DNA of 64,000 bases, taken from Arthrobacter sp. Soil762 (lineage in GTDB: Bacteria > Actinomycetota > Actinomycetes > Actinomycetales > Micrococcaceae). How positions within the stretch are numbered: position 1 is the first letter of the stretch; the number at the start of each line of letters is the position of its first letter. The stretch lies in the NCBI RefSeq assembly GCF_001428335.1, contig NZ_LMSG01000022.1, positions 794 through 64,793 on the forward strand, given 5' to 3'. Below the pieces are notes generated by a model, which made no database searches, was not told where the DNA came from, and worked only from the letters and a program-made list of their open reading frames with translations. Position numbers and translations under genes: made by a program. This document shows, in pieces, positions 39,495 to 47,043 of this stretch.

Positions 39495-39788
39495 TCAGTC
39501 CTCGCTGCGGAGCTCCCGCTGCCTTGAGCTGAGGAGCTCAAACTCGGGCCGCGCGGCCACAAAGCGTTCGACGGCGGTGAGCACGTCCACGAGGTGCGCC
39601 CGGTCTGCTGCCACCAGGCCGGCGCCCACCTGCGAGCGCCGGTACTGGTCGTGGTCCCCCACCTCCGCGACGGACACATCGAAGCGGCGCTTGAGCTCGG
39701 CCAGCAGCGGCCTGATAACGGAGCGCTTCTCCTTCAGGCTCTGGACATCGCCCAGGAGGATGTCGAATTCAATCCAGCCGATCCACAT
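39495..39788 (-). CDS. DUF503 family protein
   Basis: The 97-residue protein is a full DUF503 (YlxP-like) domain: MWIGWIEFDILLGDVQSLKEKRSVIRPLLAELKRRFDVSVAEVGDHD, then the VAADRAHLVDVLTAVERFV helix. YlxP homologues are often linked to ribosome-binding factor operons, but the role is unknown. The start at 39788 is supported by the MWIG family start and by TACGAT (39800-39795) ending six bases before the ATG, so the mRNA is probably leaderless. Copy 3 of repeat A lies directly upstream and abuts this hexamer. Confidence 0.88.
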   Translation of the reverse strand: MWIGWIEFDILLGDVQSLKEKRSVIRPLLAELKRRFDVSVAEVGDHDQYRRSQVGAGLVAADRAHLVDVLTAVERFVAARPEFELLSSRQRELRSED

Positions 39789-39799
39789 GCAGTAATCGT

Positions 39800-39859
39800 A
39801 TCGACTGCTCCGTAACCGCCGTTTTGAGTGGTCAAAAGGGCCGCTACGGAGCAATCGAT
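39800..39859. repeat. Palindromic repeat A (copy 3)
   Basis: ATCGA-C-TGCTCCGTAACCG (39800-39818) pairs with the right arm ending ACGGAGCAATCGAT at 39859. Inside are TTTTGA and TCAAAA separated by GTGG. It sits between the stop of the ABM gene (39864) and the start of DUF503, almost touching both. Confidence 0.85.
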
Positions 39860-39863
39860 GGGG

Positions 39864-40181
39864 TCAGATGGTGAGTTCGCCCATCCGGTCCCAGCCGTCG
39901 CCGTCGAGCTGGCGACTGATGATCCGGGGTGTTTCGGCCAGCGCCTGGGGCATGTCCGCCATGGCCTGCTTGAAGTGCGTGCTGTTGACGTGGTCCCCGG
40001 CGGCGTCGTCCTTGAAGGCCTCCACCAGCACAAACTCGTTGGGGTCATCCACACTGCGGGACCAGTCGAACCACAGGTTGCCGGGCTCCTCCCGGGTGGC
40101 CGTGGTGAAGTCCCCAACAAGGCCGAGCCAGCGCTCGGACCAGTCGGGTTTGACCTTGAATTTGACGACGATGAAAATCAA
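39864..40181 (-). CDS. ABM-domain (putative quinol monooxygenase) protein
   Basis: The product has 105 residues from TTG 40181, which has a strong GGAGGA seven bases upstream on the minus strand; the longer frame from 40247 lacks one. The sequence IFIVVKFKVKPDWSERWLGLVGDFTTATREEPGNLWFDW and EFVLVEAFKDDAAGDHVNSTHFKQAM is the antibiotic-biosynthesis-monooxygenase fold (YgiN-like). The family includes cofactor-free quinol oxidases and many proteins of unknown role. It lies 34 bases after the DUF1990 gene on the same strand and may share its transcript. Confidence 0.84.
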   Translation of the reverse strand: MIFIVVKFKVKPDWSERWLGLVGDFTTATREEPGNLWFDWSRSVDDPNEFVLVEAFKDDAAGDHVNSTHFKQAMADMPQALAETPRIISRQLDGDGWDRMGELTI

Positions 40182-40215
40182 GCTGTATTCCTCCGGTTGT
40201 AGGCCCTGGCCTCGC

Positions 40216-40758
40216 TTAGCCTGCGGCGAGTTGGCGTGCACCTTCAACGTATCGCGAAGTGACGTGCCTCTGCGCGGCCCGGGTCACCAGGCCACCAGCA
40301 CGGTAGAACCAGTTGGCAGGTGTGCTGAAGGCAGTGATCTTCAAGAACACCCGCCCTGTGTCGTCGAGCTCCACCTCAAACGCCTCTTCGCCGCGCGCCG
40401 GATGTCCGGGAAGTGTTCCGTGGCCGAAACCCGCAGACTGCGGGCCGTCGCCCGGCACCGGCCGCCGGACCCACACCACTTCGCACGGAGCGTTAATACG
40501 GAAAGGCCCGACGCCGAAGCCGCTCACCACGCGCGTTCCCGGGCGGACGACGTCGGACTCGGCCCGGACGCGCAGCCCCGACCGCCGCTGCAGCTCCCAG
40601 GTCAGGATTCCCTGCGCCACCCGGCGGTACAACGCCAAGCCGTCGCCAAGGTAGGCCTGCGATACCAGGCAGGGGTACCCCGCCGGTGGCCGCCCATTCT
40701 CGGTGGCGCCAACACCCGGGTAATCGAGCCGGCCGCCGACCAGTCGCTTTTCAGTCAA
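40216..40758 (-). CDS. DUF1990 family protein
   Basis: The 180-residue protein matches DUF1990: RLDYPGVGATENGRPPAGYPC near the start, VRPGTRVVSGFGVGPFRINAPCEVVWV in the middle, and GFGHGTLPGHPARGEEAFEVELD with FLKITAFSTPANWFYRAGGLVTRAAQ. The fold is SRPBCC/START-like by general knowledge, so a hydrophobic ligand is likely, but the function is unknown. Its start overlaps the end of the upstream YjbR gene by eight bases, so they are co-transcribed. Confidence 0.86.
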   Translation of the reverse strand: MTEKRLVGGRLDYPGVGATENGRPPAGYPCLVSQAYLGDGLALYRRVAQGILTWELQRRSGLRVRAESDVVRPGTRVVSGFGVGPFRINAPCEVVWVRRPVPGDGPQSAGFGHGTLPGHPARGEEAFEVELDDTGRVFLKITAFSTPANWFYRAGGLVTRAAQRHVTSRYVEGARQLAAG

Positions 40759-41170
40759 CAGAGCCCTCCCGGGATCCGGTCAGCCGCGCCCATCCCAGCT
40801 GCTCCTGTTGCTTGCGGCTTAGGGAGGCCACCACCAGGTCGTAGGAGTCCTCCACCATGTCCCGGACCATGGCATCGGGCAGGTTTCCGTCCAGCCGCAC
40901 GCCGTTCCAATGGGTCTTGTTCATATGCCACGCGCCCGTGATTTCCGGATTTGCGGCCCGCAGCTGTTCAGCAAGGGCCGGCTCACATTTCAGGCTCACG
41001 GACCAGTCCGGGGAGTCCATGGCAGACAAGGCGAACATCTTCGCTTCCTGCCTGGCTCCCCCGGAAACGGCAGCCCTGACCTTGAACACGGAGGTCTCCG
41101 GGCCGAAGGGAAAATCCTCGAAGGCACCGGGAAATGACAGGCATATTGCCTTGAGTTGGGCTGCGTCCAT
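40751..41170 (-). CDS. MmcQ/YjbR family protein
   Basis: The 139-residue protein is a YjbR/MmcQ-type domain with CyaY-like fold: AICLSFPGAFEDFPFGPETSVFKVRA, WSVSLKCEPALAEQLRAANPEITGAWHMNKTHWNGVRLDG and VEDSYDLVVASL. The N-K-x-H-W motif is the family hallmark. DNA binding has been shown for some members; the cellular role is unclear. TAGGCT (41182-41177) ends six bases before ATG 41170, suggesting a leaderless mRNA. It is divergent from the 2OG-oxygenase gene, with 45 bases between starts. Confidence 0.86.
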   Translation of the reverse strand: MDAAQLKAICLSFPGAFEDFPFGPETSVFKVRAAVSGGARQEAKMFALSAMDSPDWSVSLKCEPALAEQLRAANPEITGAWHMNKTHWNGVRLDGNLPDAMVRDMVEDSYDLVVASLSRKQQEQLGWARLTGSREGSVD

Positions 41171-41215
41171 GGACCGAGCCTACAAAGCCCTTCCCGGCGG
41201 TGCTAGTCTGCGAAG

Positions 41216-42244
41216 ATGTCACCCGATCAGGCCACCATCCCCGTTCTGGACATGAGCGCCGCACGCCAGCCGTACGGTGCCTTCAGCACGGAATTCATCG
41301 ACCAGCTGCGGGACGCCGCCCACAACGTGGGATTCTTCCAAATCACTGGTTACGGCGCCGCCCCCGGCCAGGCCGAGGAGCTGCTGGCCCTCATCAAGCG
41401 CTTCTTCGATCTGCCCCTCGAGGAGCGGATGAAGCTGGACAACAGGATTTCACCGCACTTCCGCGGCTACACGCGGATGGGCACCGAAATCACGCAGGGA
41501 CGGGCCGACGCCCGCGAGCAGATCGACTACTCCCCGGAACGCGAACCCGTCCACAATTATCCTGCCGACCAGCCGTACTGGCTCCTCCAGGGGCACAACA
41601 TGTGGCCCGATGAGGCGTTGCCGGAGCTCAAGCCGGCGGCCATGGCCTGGGCCGATCTGATGTCCAGTGTGGGCATGGAGCTGCTGCGTGGCATCTCGGT
41701 TTCCCTGGGGCTGCCGGAGGACCACTTCGACGAGCCCTTCGGCAACGAACCCGCGTGGATGGGCAAGCTGGTGCATTACGTCGGCGGCGTGGTGGAGGCG
41801 GCCGGCGACCAGGGAGTGGGTTCCCACGCCGACTACGGTTTTGTCACCCTCCTCCTCCAGGACGAGGTGGGCGGCCTCGAAGTGCTGCCGCCCGGGACAA
41901 GTGAATGGGCGCCGGTTGAGCCTGTTCCCGGGGCACTCGTGGTGAACCTGGGCGAAATGCTGGAGGTGGCCACGGAAGGCTTCCTTGCCGCCACGATCCA
42001 CCGGGTCCAGGCGCCGCCACCCGGCGTGGACCGCTACTCAGTCCCGTTCTTCTGGTCCCCGCGGCTGGACGCCGTCATCGATCCGGTGCCTCTGCCTCCC
42101 GAGCTCAAAGCCCAAGCCCGTGGCATCTCCGACGATCCGTCCAACCCCATGCTTGCGTCCTTTGGCCTGAACGTGCTCAAGGGCCGCATGCGCGCGCATC
42201 CCGATGTGACCGAACGCCACTACCCGGAGCTGATGCAGCGCTGA
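41216..42244 (+). CDS. 2-oxoglutarate/Fe(II)-dependent dioxygenase (isopenicillin N synthase family)
   Basis: The 342-residue protein has a DIOX_N region (IPVLDMSAARQPYGAFSTEF) and a double-stranded beta-helix core. The iron ligands are H204 and D206 in SHADYGFVTLLLQD and H262 in ATIHRV. The 2-oxoglutarate-binding R-x-S is R273-S275 in DRYSVPFF. It should hydroxylate or oxidise a small organic substrate, not identifiable from sequence. TAGTCT (41204-41209) ends six bases before ATG 41216, so the mRNA is probably leaderless. Its stop TGA abuts the stop of the convergent CoA-binding gene. Confidence 0.88.
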   Translation: MSPDQATIPVLDMSAARQPYGAFSTEFIDQLRDAAHNVGFFQITGYGAAPGQAEELLALIKRFFDLPLEERMKLDNRISPHFRGYTRMGTEITQGRADAREQIDYSPEREPVHNYPADQPYWLLQGHNMWPDEALPELKPAAMAWADLMSSVGMELLRGISVSLGLPEDHFDEPFGNEPAWMGKLVHYVGGVVEAAGDQGVGSHADYGFVTLLLQDEVGGLEVLPPGTSEWAPVEPVPGALVVNLGEMLEVATEGFLAATIHRVQAPPPGVDRYSVPFFWSPRLDAVIDPVPLPPELKAQARGISDDPSNPMLASFGLNVLKGRMRAHPDVTERHYPELMQR

Positions 42245-42670
42245 TCAGAGGTTGTACTTCCACGCCTGCTGCGCGGGGCAAACGTTCATCACCACGTCCA
42301 GGCCGGCGGCCTTTGCACGGTCCACTGCCGCTTCGTCAATAACACCCAGCTGCAGCCACACGGCTTTGGCGCCCACCGCAATTGCCTGGTCCACCACCGC
42401 CCCGACCTTCTGCGAGTTCACAAAGCAGTCGACGACGTCGAGGGGTTGCTTTTCGGACGGAATTTCACCCAGGGTACGGTACCCGGTTTCGCCGTGGACG
42501 GCATCGCCGGGAAGGTTGACGGGGATGATCTCCATCCCGAGCCGGTCGCGGATAAACAGCGAGGTGTCGTAGGCGGCACGCCACTCGTTGGTGGTCAGGC
42601 CCACGATGGCCCACCGCCCTTTGTTTCGCATCAGGCGCTCAATAACGGCAGCATCGTTGACGTGGACCAT
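42245..42670 (-). CDS. CoA-binding protein (CoA_binding_2, YccU-like)
   Basis: The 141-residue product from ATG 42670 is a single Rossmann-type CoA-binding domain: GRWAIVGLTTNEWRAAYDTSLFIRDRLGMEIIPVNL, the central IPSEKQPLDVVDCFVNSQKVG, and WLQLGVIDEAAVDRAKAAGLDVVMNVCPAQQ. These proteins bind CoA or nucleotides; no enzyme function is known. TACGCT (42682-42677) ends six bases before this ATG, which supports this start over ATG 42685. A related but truncated gene lies 240 bases away on the opposite strand. Confidence 0.84.
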   Translation of the reverse strand: MVHVNDAAVIERLMRNKGRWAIVGLTTNEWRAAYDTSLFIRDRLGMEIIPVNLPGDAVHGETGYRTLGEIPSEKQPLDVVDCFVNSQKVGAVVDQAIAVGAKAVWLQLGVIDEAAVDRAKAAGLDVVMNVCPAQQAWKYNL

Positions 42671-42730
42671 GGTGCAAGCGTACATCGTCCCCCGAGCGGC
42701 CCATGATCGAATATTTGAATGAATAGCTGG

Positions 42731-42759
42731 CGTAAATACTCGCGTGAGCGAGTATTACG
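42731..42759. repeat. Perfect inverted repeat in the gap before the truncated gene
   Basis: AATACTCGC (42735-42743) and GCGAGTATT (42748-42756) are exact inverted copies around GTGA. CGT and ACG extend the pairing outward past one unpaired A. It lies in sequence of unknown origin just upstream of the truncated CoA-binding gene. It may be an operator or a recombination footprint. Confidence 0.6.
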
Positions 42760-42908
42760 TCCCACAGACCATGATTTGGCGCAGGGCGTGCGGTTCGGCT
42801 GCAGTGGTAGTGACCATCCCGAGCGGCCGAGAGACCTGGATCGATGAAGCCGCAGCATCCCTGACCAAACGCTGTACCCGTTGAGGCGACCCTCCTCGGC
42901 ACTATTTT

Positions 42909-43310
42909 GTGGCGACGTACCTGCAGTCGTCCACGCGGTACAAGGTGTACTTCGTGAACCCCGTGGTCAAGGAGATCCTTGGTGAACCGACCTACGCCTC
43001 ACTGGCCGATCTTCCCGAGAGCCCGGACATCGTGGATGTGTTCCGCGAGCACGATAACCTCCCGGGTGTCCTGGACGATGCCATCGCGGCCGGCGCCAAC
43101 ACCCTCTGGCTGCAGCTCGGCTTCTGGCATGAGGACGTGGCCACGGACGCGGAAGCCGCCGGGCTCAACGTGGTGATGGACCGCTGCGTGAAGATCGAGC
43201 ATGCCCGGTTCCATGGCGGGCTGCACCCGGCCGGCTTCGACACCGGCGTGATCGCCTCCAGGCGGCAGCTGCTTTTCCTGACGGGCAGGCGCTTCCTGAA
43301 GCAAACCTGA
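42909..43310 (+). pseudogene. CoA-binding protein, 5'-truncated
   Basis: The frame from GTG 42909 gives 133 residues: VATYLQSSTRYKVYFVNPVVKEILGEPTYASLADLPESPDIVDVFREHDNL and on to DRCVKIEHARFHGGL. It matches CoA_binding_2 proteins from the middle of the Rossmann fold onward. The first ~40 residues of the family, with the IVGAS nucleotide loop, are missing: in frame upstream there is HYF and soon a TGA. So the N-terminus was lost and replaced by unrelated DNA (about 42700-42900). The product might still be made from GTG 42909 but would lack the cofactor site. Confidence 0.7.
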
Positions 43311-44105
43311 TCAGCGGGTGAACTTCTTCCGCCAGATAGAACCGGGTCCGGCTTTGCCGGCCCCGGTTTTTTCTGTCAGTGCCGGAGAGACGATGGCTGA
43401 CGTCAGGGACTCCCCCGCCACGGCGGCTTCGGCCAGGGTACCGGCAGCCGGCTTTCCGGCCTTGTCGAGTTCGGCAGCGGCGTCACGGGTGACGCCCGCA
43501 GCGTTCCCCGGCGCGCCGCCGTCGTCCTCCTTTGACTTGCCGGTCGCATTGCCGACCCACTTGCCGTTTCCGCGGCCGGCCGGCTCCGCGCCCCGGTTCT
43601 GGCCTGCGCTTTCCGGACCGTTCGCCGGCGGGGCAGTTTCCCGTTCAACGGTTTGGGGCTGTGCCGGCGCTGCGTCGTCACCGTTTGTCGGCTCCCCGGG
43701 CAACTGCGCCTCCGCCGGATTTGCGGCGGTCCCGCTGGCAGCGGGAGTCCCTGCGATGGACCAGCCAGGAGCCCAGTCCTGCAACAACTTCTGGATGGAA
43801 CTGCTGGCCTGCGCGTCAGGCGCGGTGCCGGTGGCGGCCACCCCGGTGACGCCCAGCCCCATCCCCGCGATGACGGCAAGGCCCACAACAGTGGTCCGGT
43901 GCTTCCGGAGGAGCCGGTGCCGGGCAAGCTCGGGGGTCTGGCCTGACATGAGCGCGGCCAGTTCGGGACCGGGCGCGGGTGCAGGCAGAGAGCCTAGGGA
44001 GCCCACCGCGAGAAGGGTTTCGCGGAGGCCGGCAGGATCGTCCACACCGGCGTCAAGGAGCATTTCATCAATCGTCCGGATCAGGGAGCTGGCATTGGAG
44101 GTCAT
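43311..44105 (-). CDS. Membrane protein coupled to ECF sigma factor (putative anti-sigma)
   Basis: The 264-residue protein has a cytoplasmic N-terminus (~70 residues), one membrane helix at about residues 71-92 (TTVVGLAVIAGMGLGVTGVAA) and a long outer region rich in Pro, Ala, Gly and Glu without cysteines. It shares an ATGA overlap with the sigma factor gene upstream. Single-helix proteins in this position are usually anti-sigma factors. No ZAS zinc motif (H-x3-C-x2-C) is seen, so if it is an anti-sigma factor it is of a different type. The stop abuts the stop of the truncated CoA-binding gene. Confidence 0.65.
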   Translation of the reverse strand: MTSNASSLIRTIDEMLLDAGVDDPAGLRETLLAVGSLGSLPAPAPGPELAALMSGQTPELARHRLLRKHRTTVVGLAVIAGMGLGVTGVAATGTAPDAQASSSIQKLLQDWAPGWSIAGTPAASGTAANPAEAQLPGEPTNGDDAAPAQPQTVERETAPPANGPESAGQNRGAEPAGRGNGKWVGNATGKSKEDDGGAPGNAAGVTRDAAAELDKAGKPAAGTLAEAAVAGESLTSAIVSPALTEKTGAGKAGPGSIWRKKFTR

Positions 44106-44659
44106 GGCGCCACGTACTCCTTCACTGCGGACTGCTCGCGCAGCCGGATCAATGCACGGCGCTGGAGCTGTTTGACGGCACCGGCACTCTTGCCCATCAC
44201 AGCGGCCACCTGGTCCACAGTGAGGCCCGCGACGAGGCGTAACGACAGTACTTCCCGCTGTTCATCCGGCAGCTCGTTCAGGAGATCCGCCACTTCCTGT
44301 GGCGAGATCCGGTGCAGCACTTCAGCCTCGGCCGAGGACTCCTCGCGTCCGTCAAGGTCCGCTTCGAACGGGAGTTTACTCGGGGTGCGCTCCTGCCTCC
44401 GGTGATCGTCCACCATCCGGGCGTGTGCCACGGAGAAGACAAACGTGCGCAGCCCGGCCACGCCGCCGGTAACCTTCTGCAGCCGTGGCAGGACGGCGAT
44501 GAAGACTTCCTGCATAACCGCCTCCGGATCTTCTACCCCGCGGGCTGTGAGGTAGCCCAGGACCTGTGGCGCATAGGTTCGGTACACGATGCTGAAGAGC
44601 TCCGGATCGCGGGCGCGCGCACGCAGAACGTCGTCTGTCAGTGCATCGGTCACGGACAC
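44102..44659 (-). CDS. RNA polymerase ECF sigma factor
   Basis: The 185-residue protein has region 2 (ELFSIVYRTYAPQVLGYLTARGVEDPEAVMQEVFIAVLPRL, with the GLRTFVFSVAHARMVDDHRR -10-binding helix) and region 4 (ADLLNELPDEQREVLSLRLVAGLTVDQVAAVMGKSAGAVKQLQRRAL). No region 1.1 or 3 is present, so it is an ECF-type factor. GTG 44659 is likely. Its stop overlaps the start of the membrane protein gene by four bases. The stimulus is unknown; the promoter should be near 44700 if autoregulated. Confidence 0.88.
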   Translation of the reverse strand: MSVTDALTDDVLRARARDPELFSIVYRTYAPQVLGYLTARGVEDPEAVMQEVFIAVLPRLQKVTGGVAGLRTFVFSVAHARMVDDHRRQERTPSKLPFEADLDGREESSAEAEVLHRISPQEVADLLNELPDEQREVLSLRLVAGLTVDQVAAVMGKSAGAVKQLQRRALIRLREQSAVKEYVAP

Positions 44660-44758
44660 AGGGCCTTCGGTGGAGGGGACTGGGCTTGCTCGCGTAGGGC
44701 CCGCACGTCATCCGCGGAATGCCCTCGTCAGCTAACTTTAGCCTCCGGTAACAAAAGA

Positions 44759-44798
44759 GCCGGCCTGGAACATGATGGGGGACAAGTTCCAGACCGGC
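44759..44798 (-). terminator. Terminator downstream of the YegP gene
   Basis: GCCGG-C-CTGGAAC (44759-44771) pairs with GTTCCAG-A-CCGGC (44786-44798). On the minus strand TCTTTTGTTA follows, as for an intrinsic terminator. Confidence 0.72.
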
Positions 44799-44907
44799 GC
44801 TTCACAGGGGTAATCGCTCCAGGCACCGCAGGGGTTACTCGGTCGGACAAAAAACTTTCCGGGACCGTGACGTCGGGGGATTCTGCGCCGCCTACGTTCG
44901 GCGTGGC

Positions 44908-45246
44908 TCAGGTCCAGCGCGGCGCAGTCACCCTCCGGCGCGGTGTCTTGGCAATAACAAACGTGTGAGGCCTGGTGGCGGGAACGCGCTGGTCCCCGCA
45001 GTCCGGCTGGAGTTGGACGGGGACCACCACAGCGGGCGCTGGGGCCGGCGGTGCAAGCTTGGCGGCAGGGCTGAGATCGGTGACCAGCCCTGTCCCGGCG
45101 CATTCGCGGACGGCGGCAATCCCGGCAGCCACGGCGGACTTATCCTCGAAGGCCCCGGACACGGCCACCACAGTGCCATCCGGCGCCTTGAGGCGGAACC
45201 TGAACCGTGAATCCGAATCCAAGAAAACTTCAAACTTCCCAGCCAT
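44908..45246 (-). CDS. YegP family (DUF1508) protein
   Basis: The 112-residue protein from ATG 45246 begins MAGKFEVFLDSDSRFRFRLKAPDGTVVAVSGAFEDKSAVAAGIAAVRECA, one copy of the DUF1508/YegP beta-alpha unit (FEVF...FRLKAxDGxVVAxS). The remaining ~50 residues are Pro/Ala-rich and basic, with a QPDCGDQRVP stretch. YegP proteins are small, stress-associated and of unknown function. The longer frame from 45321 has no start signal. AAGGAATT upstream is a weak ribosome site. Confidence 0.82.
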   Translation of the reverse strand: MAGKFEVFLDSDSRFRFRLKAPDGTVVAVSGAFEDKSAVAAGIAAVRECAGTGLVTDLSPAAKLAPPAPAPAVVVPVQLQPDCGDQRVPATRPHTFVIAKTPRRRVTAPRWT

Positions 45247-45452
45247 GATAATTCCTTCCGGTCTGCGGGTCCCGTCCGGGCGGCATCTTCGCCACGGGCG
45301 GTCCCGGAAGCATCGCTGCATCCGGCACCTACGGGTCTGGTGGAACGATCTGCTGATCAGTTCAGGGTGTGCTTAAGAGTCTGTCCGGGTCGCCTATAGC
45401 CTCACAAGACCCGCCGCGTAAACCCTGTGTAAATTGCGTACAACCCCCCGCA

Positions 45453-45495
45453 GACGACAAAGGCGGGCCACCTTTCCAGGTGACCCGCCGTCGTC
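45453..45495 (-). terminator. Terminator of purA
   Basis: GCGGG-C-CACCT (45463-45473) pairs with AGGTG-A-CCCGC (45478-45488), and GACGAC (45453-45458) with GTCGTC (45490-45495). It begins 16 bases after the purA stop on the minus strand. The core resembles the hairpins at 49077 and 49898. Confidence 0.8.
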
Positions 45496-45510
45496 GTGCC
45501 TTACAGGCTG

Positions 45511-46800
45511 TCAGTCGTTGATCAGATCGTGGACCACGATGGTCTGGTCGCGGTCCGGGCCGACGCCGATCGCGGAGAAGCGCGTGCCGGAGAGCTTTTC
45601 GAGGGCCAGCACGTAGTTGCGGGCGTTCTCGGGGAGGTCCTCCAGGGTGCGGGCACCGGTGATGTCCTCGGTCCAGCCGTCGAAGTACTCGAAGATGGGC
45701 ACGGCGTGGTGGAACTCGGTCTGCGTCATCGGCATTTCGTCGTGCCGTACACCGTCGACGTCGTAGGCAACGCAGACCGGGATCTGCTCGATGCCCGTGA
45801 GGACGTCCAGCTTGGTGACGAAGTAGTCCGTGAAGCCGTTCACGCGGGAAGCGTGGCGGGCCAGGACGGCGTCGTACCAGCCGCAGCGGCGCGGGCGGCC
45901 GGTGTTTACGCCGAACTCGCCACCGGTCTTCTGCAGGTACATGCCCATCTCGTCGAACAGTTCAGTGGGGAACGGTCCGGCGCCAACACGCGTGGTGTAG
46001 GCCTTGATGATGCCGATGGAGCGGGAGATCCGGGTGGGGCCGATGCCCGAGCCAACGGACGCGCCGCCGGCGGTCGGGTTGGAGGAGGTCACGAACGGGT
46101 AGGTGCCATGGTCCACGTCCAGGAACGTGGCCTGGCCGCCTTCCATAAGCACAACCTTGCCCTCGTCCAGGGCGTTGTTGAGGACCAGGGTGCTGTCGAT
46201 GACCAGCGGGCGCAGGCGCTCGGCGAAAGCCAGGAAGTAGTCTACGATCTCGTCCACCACAATGTCGCGGCGGTTGTAGACCTTGACCAGGAGCTCGTTC
46301 TTCTGGCGCAGGGATCCTTCCACCTTCTGGCGGAGGATGGACTCGTCGAAGACGTCCTGGACGCGGATGCCCAGGCGGGCCACCTTGTCCATGTAGGCGG
46401 GGCCGATGCCGCGGCCGGTGGTGCCAATGGCGCGGCTGCCGAGGAAACGCTCGGTGACCTTGTCCAGGACCTGGTGGTAGGGCGCCACGAGGTGCGCGTT
46501 CGCGGAGATGCGCAGCTTGGACGTGTCCGCGCCACGGGCTTGCAGGCCTTCGATCTCCTGGAACAGGGCCTCGAGGTTCACCACACAGCCGTTGCCGATG
46601 ATCGGAATCGCGTTGGGGCTCAAAATGCCGGCCGGAAGGAGTTTGAGCTCATACTTCTCACCGCCTACGACGACGGTATGCCCGGCATTGTTGCCGCCGT
46701 TGGGCTTTACGACGTAGTCAACGCGGCCGCCCAGAAGATCGGTGGCCTTGCCTTTTCCTTCGTCGCCCCATTGGGCTCCTACGATCACGATTGCTGGCAT
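45511..46800 (-). CDS. purA: Adenylosuccinate synthetase
   Basis: The 429-residue enzyme makes adenylosuccinate from IMP, aspartate and GTP. The P-loop GDEGKGK is at residues 12-18, followed by NGGNNAGHTVV, TTGRGIGPAY (IMP loop), VDHGTYPFVTSSNPTAGG and the C-terminal NKxD-like region TKLDVLTG. The start was set at ATG 46800 because the family begins MPAIVIVGAQWGDEG and the ORF extension to 46842 is untypical; GGAGGATCCC precedes this ATG on the minus strand. The gene appears monocistronic and ends in a clear terminator. Confidence 0.97.
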   Translation of the reverse strand: MPAIVIVGAQWGDEGKGKATDLLGGRVDYVVKPNGGNNAGHTVVVGGEKYELKLLPAGILSPNAIPIIGNGCVVNLEALFQEIEGLQARGADTSKLRISANAHLVAPYHQVLDKVTERFLGSRAIGTTGRGIGPAYMDKVARLGIRVQDVFDESILRQKVEGSLRQKNELLVKVYNRRDIVVDEIVDYFLAFAERLRPLVIDSTLVLNNALDEGKVVLMEGGQATFLDVDHGTYPFVTSSNPTAGGASVGSGIGPTRISRSIGIIKAYTTRVGAGPFPTELFDEMGMYLQKTGGEFGVNTGRPRRCGWYDAVLARHASRVNGFTDYFVTKLDVLTGIEQIPVCVAYDVDGVRHDEMPMTQTEFHHAVPIFEYFDGWTEDITGARTLEDLPENARNYVLALEKLSGTRFSAIGVGPDRDQTIVVHDLIND

Positions 46801-47043
46801 GGGATCCTCCCCCATTCGTTCGGGCCGCACAGGTCCGTCCACCGAAATGGCAGTCCTGCGTAGCGCCGTTCATGAGAATGCCCCGAAGGCCATAGCCTGG
46901 CCGGACCGCTACGGCGGCCAACCACGCAAGAGTCCGGGGCTCTTACCACCCAAGTTTAGCCGATCAGGGACTTTGTCCACTCAATAGGTGCCCGTGGCCC
47001 TTCGCGCGCAGCAAAGGACCACGGGCAGACTTCCCGCGATCTA

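Noticed and set aside
45247..45452. Possible small gene between the YegP and purA terminator regions
   Set aside because: No start with a ribosome site and no frame with good codon use; probably only the promoter of the YegP gene.
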